Below, one piece after another: positions 50,846-59,600 of a DNA stretch of 64,000 bases. Numbering within the stretch: position 1 is the stretch's first letter; every line of letters starts with the position of its first letter. The notes under the pieces were generated by a model that was given only the letters and a program-made list of their open reading frames with translations, did no database searches and was not told the origin of the DNA. This DNA comes from Hetaerina americana. Lineage: Eukaryota; Arthropoda; Insecta; Odonata; Calopterygidae. Location: assembly GCA_022747635.1 (NCBI GenBank), contig JAKTNV010000001.1, forward strand, positions 32,412,040-32,476,039, read 5' to 3'. The position numbers and the translations under genes are program-made.

Positions 50846-53800
50846 CCCTCCCCGGACTACAACCTTGACGTGGTGGAAGGGCTTGTGCGTTCCGATGACC
50901 CCTAGAGCTGTACTGGCGGGAGTAATAAAAATTGCTCCTGGTAGGGTCACCCATGCCAGATAGGTCGAAGGTTAGGAGCCAGACGAAAGGTAGTCCACGC
51001 AGCGTCTGTTCCTCAGTGAGGCGGCTGCAATGGCGTCTGACCCCAGTGGGGCGGCCAGTAAGTGATGGTGTCACGTTAAAAACACTATTGAGGAAGGCAA
51101 CGGGAAACCACCTCAATTATCATTCCCAAGAACAATGTGATGGACAATAGAGATATTTTGAGTCCTGGCAACCACGGGGCTCGGCCCAATCGGCCGTGTG
51201 TCGTGCCCGGCAGCGGGGGAGGCAAGGCTTCCGCGGTCGTCATCCCACGAAACCCTTGCAAGGGAAAACCAGCAGCAGCAGGACAGAAGACGCAGGAGAA
51301 GAAGACCAAATTAGTTAGAATAGGAACGTGGAATGTTAGGACAATGATGAGGACGGGGAAATTGGAGAATGTTAAGCGAGAGATGGAAAGGGGAAATATA
51401 GATATTTTAGGTCTATGCGAGGTGAGATGGAAAGATAGCGGGGATTACTGGAGTGATAAGTATAGAATAATATACAGCGGTGGGGACGAGAGCCAACGAG
51501 GGGTCGCCATAGTATTAAATGAAGAGGTAGGAAGAAGCGTAGTCAACATAGAGCAGGTAACGGATAGAATACTACTAGTGGAGATAAAAGCAGAACCGAC
51601 GAACTTAGTTATTATCCAGGTATACATGCCACCGAGCAACCATAAGGAAGAAGAGGTCGATAGGATATACGATCAGTTAGAGGACATGATTGCATGTGTT
51701 CCTGCAGGGAAACATTTGATAGTGATGGGGGATTGGAATGCGACAGTAGGCGAAGGAAGAGATGGTGATGAGGTGGGGGACTACGGTTTAGGCACGAGGA
51801 ATGACCGCGGGGAGAAAGCAGTTGAGTTCTGCAGGAGACAGGGGTTAGTTATCACCAACACTTGGTTCAGACACCACAAAAGACGCAGGTATACATGGAA
51901 AATGCCAGGTGACTCGGGAAGATATCAGCTAGATTATATCCTGGTTAGACACAGGTTTAGGAACAGTGTGATAAATTCCCACAGCTTCCCGGGAGCGGAT
52001 GCGGACTCAGACCACAATTTAGTTGTTATGAAATGTAGCGTACGTTTTAAAAAGATAAGGCAGGGGCGGCGAGTTAGAAAATGGAATGTAGAAGCATTAA
52101 ATGGGTTGAAAAGAAAGGAATACAAACAGGCGGTAGAGAAAATCATGGAGGACGGTAAAGAGCTAAGTACTATTGAAGAAAAATGGGAATGTATCAAGAA
52201 AGGGTTGTCTAAAGCGGCAAAAGACACTATTGGAACCGTTAACGCTAAAAGGACTCGTAAACCATGGATCACGGATGAGATGATTACAAAAATGGATGAG
52301 CGGCGAAAATGGAAGAATATAAATACAGAATTAGGCAAAATGAAGTACAAAGAATTGAACAATAAATTGAGGCGGGCAACAAATAAAGCAAAGGAAGCAT
52401 GGTGGAAGACGCAGTGCGAGAATATGGAAAGTCTGCAGAGGAAGGGGGAAATCGGTGCGCTTTACAGCATAGTTAAATCTTTATCGGGAAGTAAGAAAGG
52501 GAGATCAACGATAGCAGTTAGAGATAAGGCCGGTAAGGTAATAGTTGACGCAGGAAAGATCCAAGAGAGATGGAAGGAATATGTAGAAGACCTGTATAGT
52601 AAAGAGCTTAGACCAACAAAGTTAGACATTGAAAAGGAACATGACGTAGAGGAAGATAGCTTAGGTCCAGGCATACTAGACAATGAGATAGAAAGGGCAT
52701 TAAGGGAGATGAAACTAAATAAGGCCGTGGGGGTAGATAACATTCCCGTGGAACTTTTGAAATGCTTGGGAAAATGTGGGAGGAAGAGGCTATATGGGCT
52801 GATCCGTAGTATTTATGAGGAGGGAATCTGGCCGGACGACTTTGTGAGATCAGTTTTAGTTCCTATTCCGAAAAAGGTAAAGGCCACGTCATGTGAGGAC
52901 TATAGGACAATTAGTTTGATATCCCACGCAGCTAAGGTTGTTCTCAGGATCATAAACAAAAGGATAGAGAGTAGGGCAAATGATTACTTAGGGGATGATC
53001 AGTTTGGGTTTAGGAAGGGGAGAGGTACGCGTGATGCCATTGCAGTAATGAGGTTATTAATCGAGAGGAATATAGAACACAACCAGGAGGTATTTGCCTG
53101 TTTCGTAGATTTCGAAAAAGCGTTTGATAGAGTGAATTGGGAAAAACTAATGAGTATATTGCAGAAAATAGGAATAGATTGGAGGGAAAGGAGGCTAATC
53201 CGCAACCTGTACATGTCTCAGACTGCTCAGGTGCGGGTGGGAAACGGGGAGTCAGGATGGGCAGTGTTAGGAAGGGGTGTAAGGCAGGGTTGCCCATTAT
53301 CACCGTTGCTGTTCAACCTGTACGCAGAAGAAATGATCAAAGAGGCATGGGAAGAACTCGAGGTAGGAATGAAAGTGGGCGGGGAATTCGTAAAATCAGT
53401 TAGGTTTGCTGATGACCAAGCTTTAGTTTGTCAGTCAGCCAAGGGGCTGCAAGCATTGCTTAGTGAATTGGAAATTCAGTGCGACAGGTATGGGATGAGA
53501 ATCAATATTAATAAAACAAAGGTTATGCGATTTTCTAGAAAGAAAAAGGCCAAGCTTAACATTAAAATAGGAGGGCAAAAGCTAGAGCAGGTAGACCAGT
53601 TTACGTATCTCGGTAGTGTTTTGGACCAACACGGTCAAAGTAGTAGGGACGTAAGGAGAAGAATTGCGCTAGGCAAAGAGGCTTTCACAAGGAGGAGGGA
53701 GTTGATGACGGGGACTTTGAGTAAGGATGTTAAGAAAAGACTCGTAAAAACTTTGATATGGAGCGTAGCTATGTACGGCGCGGAAACGTGGTCATTGAAG

Positions 53801-54227
53801 CAGGAGGATAGACGTAGACTGGAGGCTTTTGAAATGTGGGTGTGGAGAAGAATGGAGAAGGTGAAATGGACAGAGAAGAAAACAAATGAGGAAGTACTTG
53901 GTATGGTGGGCGAAGAGAGGGGTTTGTTGGGAGCAATCCTATGGAGGCAGGAAAAGTGGATGAAGGGGGTGTTGACCGGCAGTGGGATGTTGAAGACTGT
54001 GATAGAGGGTAGAATGTTGGGCAAAAGAGGAAAGGGAAGGAACAGGATAGGGATGTTGGACGGGATGAAGGGAGGAAGAAAGTACTCAGAGATGAAGAGG
54101 GACCTGATATAGAGTAGGATGATGGATTTTGTGTTTTGTTAGGAGTAATAAAATATTTGTTTGGTGGTTGTGTCAGTCCAAAAACCTACCTTAACCGGTA
54201 GATTACTTAAAAAAAAAAAAAAAAAAA
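50846..54227 (+). mobile_element. Apparently full-length RTE-like non-LTR retrotransposon
   Basis: A complete element: a roughly 290-bp GC-rich 5' UTR, one ORF (51137-54112), a short 3' UTR with the hairpin CTACC...GGTAG at 54187-54200, and a 19-nt A-tail (54209-54227). It is flanked by the direct repeat ATGATTTTCT (50836-50845 and 54227/8-54236), the target-site duplication. Six or more decayed fragments of the same family occur in the window, nearly all from the 3' end, as expected from 5' truncation during target-primed reverse transcription. The clade (RTE/BovB-like) is tentative. Confidence 0.93.
51137..54112 (+). CDS. LINE endonuclease-reverse transcriptase polyprotein
   Basis: A 991-codon uninterrupted ORF. 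Residues 60-300 form an exonuclease-endonuclease-phosphatase domain: IGTWNVRT (62-69), CEVRWKDSG (catalytic Glu about 95), MGDWNATVG (197-205), QLDYILV (264-270) and ADSDHNLVV (289-297). The nicking residues are all present. Residues 525-790 form the reverse transcriptase: KAVGVDNIPVELLK, VPIPKK, YRTISLISHAAKVV, FGFRKGRGTRDA, CFVDFEKAFDRVNW (first catalytic Asp about 658), GVRQGCPLSPLLFNLY and RFADDQALV (FADD at 757-760 in place of YADD). The C-terminus has FTYLGSVLDQHG, YGAETWSLK and WTEKKTNEEVLGMVGEERG. No gag-like ORF1 and no RNase H. A host gene is excluded by the flanking duplication and A-tail. Confidence 0.93.
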   Translation: MMDNRDILSPGNHGARPNRPCVVPGSGGGKASAVVIPRNPCKGKPAAAGQKTQEKKTKLVRIGTWNVRTMMRTGKLENVKREMERGNIDILGLCEVRWKDSGDYWSDKYRIIYSGGDESQRGVAIVLNEEVGRSVVNIEQVTDRILLVEIKAEPTNLVIIQVYMPPSNHKEEEVDRIYDQLEDMIACVPAGKHLIVMGDWNATVGEGRDGDEVGDYGLGTRNDRGEKAVEFCRRQGLVITNTWFRHHKRRRYTWKMPGDSGRYQLDYILVRHRFRNSVINSHSFPGADADSDHNLVVMKCSVRFKKIRQGRRVRKWNVEALNGLKRKEYKQAVEKIMEDGKELSTIEEKWECIKKGLSKAAKDTIGTVNAKRTRKPWITDEMITKMDERRKWKNINTELGKMKYKELNNKLRRATNKAKEAWWKTQCENMESLQRKGEIGALYSIVKSLSGSKKGRSTIAVRDKAGKVIVDAGKIQERWKEYVEDLYSKELRPTKLDIEKEHDVEEDSLGPGILDNEIERALREMKLNKAVGVDNIPVELLKCLGKCGRKRLYGLIRSIYEEGIWPDDFVRSVLVPIPKKVKATSCEDYRTISLISHAAKVVLRIINKRIESRANDYLGDDQFGFRKGRGTRDAIAVMRLLIERNIEHNQEVFACFVDFEKAFDRVNWEKLMSILQKIGIDWRERRLIRNLYMSQTAQVRVGNGESGWAVLGRGVRQGCPLSPLLFNLYAEEMIKEAWEELEVGMKVGGEFVKSVRFADDQALVCQSAKGLQALLSELEIQCDRYGMRININKTKVMRFSRKKKAKLNIKIGGQKLEQVDQFTYLGSVLDQHGQSSRDVRRRIALGKEAFTRRRELMTGTLSKDVKKRLVKTLIWSVAMYGAETWSLKQEDRRRLEAFEMWVWRRMEKVKWTEKKTNEEVLGMVGEERGLLGAILWRQEKWMKGVLTGSGMLKTVIEGRMLGKRGKGRNRIGMLDGMKGGRKYSEMKRDLI

Positions 54228-54258
54228 TGATTTTCTGTTGTTTAAGAATGGATTACCA

Positions 54259-54453
54259 ATAAAAAGAGACGTTTCATGCGTGATATGGTGGAATAAATTA
54301 ATTAATGAAAAATTGGCAATTTTCCACAAAATAAAAGTTATTAATGCGACCAGTTTCAATGTAACTACATCATCATCAGATCGATGATGTAGTTACATTG
54401 AAACCGGTCGCATTAATAAATTTTATTTTGTGGAAAATTGCCAATTTTTAAAA
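54259..54453. mobile_element. Fold-back retroelement with hammerhead-like core, copy 2
   Basis: Flanked by AATGGATTACCA at 54247-54258 and 54454-54465. It begins ATAAAAAGAGACGTTTCATG, as does the 10.7-kb copy in inverse orientation. It then holds an inverted repeat of about 68-bp arms (left 54311-54378, right 54384-54450) with few mismatches. On the minus strand 54348-54379 reads CTGATGA, T, the stem GATGTA/TACATT, GAAA, CTGGTC. The right arm on the plus strand carries GAAACCGGTCGCATTAATAA. A third AATGGATTACCACT at about 55402 calls for some caution about the duplication. Confidence 0.75.
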
Positions 54454-54469
54454 AATGGATTACCACTGG

Positions 54470-55150
54470 AACATTTGTGTTTATTTCATATAAATAAAAC
54501 ATTGATTCTTGAAATTCAAACGAAATTTGTGAATTCTGGGATGTAATTATAACCCATAGGAAGATAAAATATTTCCCTGCTTGTTGAGCCCATGCGTCAA
54601 ATTATTTTTGGTTTGACTAAATGAGTTTGAAAGAATATTACATTCTAATCCTACCTAATAATAATAATGAAAATGTTTTCTTTGCTTCCAAATGACTTCT
54701 AAAGGGCACCAAGTAGGACATTTCCATTATCATGCAGTTACAGACACTGGTCACCAATTAAACTTAGTAAATACTTATCTCTATTATATCAAGTAATCCC
54801 ACTGGTGGAACTTTCTACCAAATGACTTCGAAAAACGCCCAGGTAGTACCTCGGTAACACATCCCATAACAGAAATGATTGAATAATGCCAAGATCCTAA
54901 TAAGCACGAACTTTTGCCTGAAAATTTTTCAACAGAACAACAAAGACAGATGATGAAATCTAATTTTTCATATCAGATATTCGCATATTTTTAAATCTCT
55001 GATTGATGAACAATCCATCTGGAACCAGAGAATGACATGTTTATGGCTGCATATAAGAAATATAGTTTTATCCTGTTTAGTTATGACCCATGGTTTTGGA
55101 AATATTTGTCATTAATATAATATGTGATTCTATTTATCTTCATTTATTTC
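54470..55150. other. Intergenic, nothing recognised
   Basis: AT-rich. May include decayed Penelope-like sequence continuous with the remnant that follows, but no frame supports it. Confidence 0.35.
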
Positions 55151-55154
55151 TATA

Positions 55155-55690
55155 ATTAGATTAAACTAACAATTGGCCCAAGGGGAGAATCCTATATCAG
55201 CCAAATAGGAAGATCCATTATATGCAGAATTATTGAGCACCAAAGGGCCACTGATAAGAAATAGTTGACTCTCAGCAATGGCCGTACATGCGTGGAAAGA
55301 ACCAGGACCACAATTGAGTTCAACCAAACGAAAGTGATGGCTAGAGAAAAATTCTTTTTCCTGAGACCCCAAAAGAGGAGAAATAATGAAAAATCCAAAT
55401 AAAATGGATTACCACTCCCAGCCAGTGTCTCATATATGTAAACCATAAACACAGTAATCAACCCGAAGGTCAGTTTAGTAGGTGATGGCAGAGATCACCC
55501 AGTACTAAGCCCTATACGGCATGTGAAAATTCACACATCAGGGAAGGGGGGCCAGTTCCTTTCCCTGTTCTCATATATATAACAGTCAAAATGTAACAGA
55601 GATCACTTCGACCTGAAGACGCCTCCAGGACTGGGGGCAAAACTGTTGTCCAAAAAGCCAACCTGCCCGACGATAATTCCCAGAAACAGC
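55155..55690 (+). mobile_element. Penelope-like element remnant (GIY-YIG region and terminal motif)
   Basis: The plus strand encodes GPRGESYISQIGRSIICRII then EHQRA (about 55174-55245), resembling the GIY-YIG nuclease of Penelope-like elements. After a frameshift come FNQTKVMAREKFFFLR (about 55320-55370) and NGLPLPASV (about 55405-55430), matching the order of that C-terminal domain. Stops break it. At 55613-55650 the sequence CTGAAGAC, GCCTCC/GGGGGC stem, AAAAC resembles the terminal structured motif of these elements. Confidence 0.65.
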
Positions 55691-55853
55691 TTTAGCAAAC
55701 ATATATTTTCATTTATACTCATATACTTACTTCACCATATGAAGACGTGATCAAAACAAAAACTATCCAGGACTGTACAGTTTCATTTACTGAATGTACC
55801 CTTATCATTAAATGATGACAATGAAAACTAAGAATTCACTAATATCGTAAGCT

Positions 55854-55859
55854 TTTATT
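55854..55859 (-). terminator. Possible poly(A) signal of the IAP-like gene
   Basis: TTTATT on the plus strand is AATAAA on the minus strand, about 0.8 kb downstream of the RING stop codon. The intervening DNA (55860-56672) is AT-rich without other features and would be the 3' UTR. An earlier non-canonical signal cannot be excluded. Confidence 0.35.
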
Positions 55860-56672
55860 TAGAATTACACACTTAAATATTTATAATTCTTTATACATCA
55901 TCTGAGTTTAGATATGTAATAACAATAATAGTTTTTTATGTGACAAATAACCACTGGTCACATATAAACACTGAGAATTAGCAATGTCAATAATATATTT
56001 TAAGTGATGGACACCATGTCTAGAATAATAATAAAAATACAATGTACTGAACATTCACTAGAGAGGCCCAGATTGTATTTTAGGTATAACTTCTTGAGCC
56101 CTAAAACCAAACTTGAAAAAGAATAAGTCACCTTGAAACACCCTACAGAATTCTAGTGACAAGTTCTAGGAAAACAAGCAAACTGTAGATTGGCTATGAC
56201 CAATACTGCAAGATCGAATTTTTCTCAATGATTGAGATGTATTGGACAGTATATATTAGCATTCTTACATCAACTATGCAGATCTGACTCCGGAAATAAC
56301 CAAATATAAAAATAATATTGCAAATAATGGTGTTGCATTGCCATAGTTCTTGAGATCTTACATAAACTCGGATAAATTTGTACCAACATAAATGGTCTTT
56401 AAATACAATACCAAAATAAAATAGCACTTTATAACATATTCACAGCCTAAATCTGAAAAACCAATTCTCTTTCAGGTGAGTATTTACAGTCATGTTTACT
56501 TCTGCAAACTAATTTAAAAACATATTTAATCAAGTCTACCTCATATCAAAGAAGAGATTCTCTGAATTCTATAAAAATATTGAGAAATCAATGGTTGCAG
56601 ACCAATGATAAAAACTTTTTTAACTTTGCAAATGAATCCATGTACATGACAAAATACACAGACTGATGGGAA

Positions 56673-59600
56673 CTAAGAAAGATAGGTACGTACAGTAGCT
56701 CCAATTGATCTACGACACATAGGGCAATCTTTAAGACTAGGTGCACAGTGCACACATGAGACAAGATGGCCACATGGAAGAAATACGACACCAACTTCTT
56801 CATCAAGACAAACTTTGCACAAGCGCGACTCACGAAATCTCCGATTTTCTTCCTCCAAGGCTGCAAGAGAAGCAGAAATTGCCACAGTTATGTCACTCTT
56901 GATGCCCACGGCTACAGATGAATCACTCTTGATGCCCTCAGCCACAGATGAATCACTCTTGATGCCCACTGCCACAGATGAATCACTTTTTATGCCCACT
57001 GACTCAGAATCCACATTTCCTATACCACTGGCACTACTGCCACTTTCTCCCTTTTGAACAGCAATGCCATCATTTTTATTATTGAAAACAATGCGCGCAG
57101 TTTCTCTTGAAACACCAACAACTTGTCTGGCAGATATTCTATTCTTTGTCAAGCGACTTGAATAAAAATCAAGAACATTTTCATCCTGGGATGCAGCTTC
57201 AGCGACATCACTGAAATCTGTTGCAATCCCTGCAGTCGCTTCAGAGTTTTCTGGAAGTTGAGAGATTGGTTCCCCAGATGGACCCTCATGATTTCTTGAA
57301 CTTGCTGCAGCATGCTCAAGAAAGTTCCCATCAAGTTCCCTGAAAAATAAGAATAAAAAATTAATGTGATTATAATCTCAAGTGGATTACCATTACATAC
57401 TGCAATTTCTTTGACTGTCAATATAAAATGTTTTAAAAAATTTAAAATTACTAAAACATGATACAAAGTGTCAGTTGTAATCACTGTGAGTTCATGAATC
57501 ATTGTACACTTGGTTGAGAAATTAAAACTAAAAAATCTGGGCCATTTAACATAATTTTATTGTTTAAAAAAAATACTATTTAAAATTCAATTTACAATGA
57601 TTATTCAACTTCAACTCAACAATTTTCACCCCAACTCGCAGTCAGAGTCAAAGCACCTACTTTCAGGAATGCTTATGATAAAAGTTCTGGAGATAGAGTG
57701 AAGAAAAAGGGGATTATGAAAGAATAAAGATTGGATACCCCTGTCATAGACTATCACGAAAGATGTGTGATATGCTGCTTTAGTTATACATAAGAGAATA
57801 TATAAGATTCAAATCACCAAAAAGAAATAAAAGAGAAAAGTATATGGTTTGAGAGAAAAAGGTAGGTAGAGAAATCCATGGGTGAATGTGAACAAAGATT
57901 CCCTCAAGGCAAGGAATATTATAAGTTTCCGGAATGGAAATGCATTCATTAAACAATGTACTGCAGCGATAGACACATGGGTGGGGCAGTACATAAGAGG
58001 TAGGAGTAAAAGTCGCATAGGGAATAATTCCTAATTTTAACCCAGCACATTTAAATTTTCCTACAAGAAACTTTCAGAGGTTAATTCAAATCACAGTGCA
58101 AAATGAATAACAACATAACTTTGAATGAACATAGAAAGTAGTATCACAATACCTGATCAGCCTTTCAACATCTTCTACTGGAACAATTTCTCCTGCTTCT
58201 ACTTCTCCCTCTTCATTGCCATCACTAGTGTCTCGATCACTCTCCACCTCAGGATTTCTTTCTTCACTACCTTCATCAGAATCATGATCATGCACAGCAT
58301 CGGAGTCGGAGTCATCTTGAAGCACCGCAGGGCTACGAAAGAATCTTCTATTTGGCTGCCTGTAACTATTGATTAGTACAAGTTGGTAAAATGATGCACT
58401 TAGTTAAGGAACTCATTTACTCCAAACTTGTTGGCCCCAAAGCCAAAAGTTTACGCTTACCCTTAGTCTACAATGAAAATATGCCCCTACTTTTCATGGC
58501 AGGGACATTTTATGCACCATATATAAAAGCTGATACTTGATGAACAAATTCTAAAATGCATGCTACTGAATTTTAGAAATGAATAATTCGAAGGTAATCA
58601 GGAGTGGAAAACCAAAATATGACTATGTTATTCATTTCACTTCATTCTGAGTATAATACTAGTCTTTGAAAAGGAACAAAGAACATACATGGCCTTTCCC
58701 AAAAATAAGTGTAATAAATATGGGGGAAATAATTATTGCAGATCAAAGTACAAATTACTAAAATTCTTCAAGTGCATAGATACACCAATGCCAGCATGTC
58801 TGCCAGCCATGATATGCTTCCTGAAAGATATTCAAGGGAACCTCACGCAGGTACCTCATCATGACCTCTTTTGCATTATCCAGCATTTTTGCCAGCCCCG
58901 GTGATGGAGGGGTAACATCCTAGTCTGCAAACCCAGAGGTCACGGGTTCGATTCCTGCCTAGGTGGTTTTTCCTCCACCTAGGGCTTGGGTGTATGTAAT
59001 TGTCAAATTGTTATATCAATGTTCGAAGTTCGATGTCAAGGTCGAAGTGCTGTTATCAGACAAATGCAAAATAAATAAATTCCAAAATGGATGCCTTTCA
59101 AGCTCCTTTTTAATCTTGAGAACAAAAATAAGTCTGGCAGTGCCACATTGAGTCTGTAGGGCGGCTGAGACAGCTTTGCCACCTTGACAAATTCCAAAGA
59201 AACTGCGGGAGATGCCGCAACAGTAACTTTTAACGGAGTCATCCGCTAATGTTTTTGTTGTATTTTATATCACTCCTAGTTGGTTTCCAAAACTTCGTAT
59301 TCTTTTAACTATATTTGAAACTTCCAAGCTACATTGGCTTATTAAGTTTAGTTAATGAAAAATGCTCATGGAAATGAAAGATTATTGCTTTCTAGTACTT
59401 CCTCAAAAATTAGTATTCCCCAAAGGCGAATAGGTGCTATTTTTTGTCCTTAATTAATTCCAACTCTTCACTTTTTGTGTCAGGATTTAATGCTCTGCAG
59501 TCAAACTTGAACCAAATTCCAAAGAAACTGCGGGAGATGCCGCAACAGTAACTTTTAACGGAGTCATCCGCTAATGTGCATTTCAATGCAACAATTTCAG

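Noticed and set aside
51137..54112. Host gene of the CFDP2/endonuclease type
   Set aside because: The A-tail, target-site duplication and decayed relatives show it is a retrotransposon ORF.
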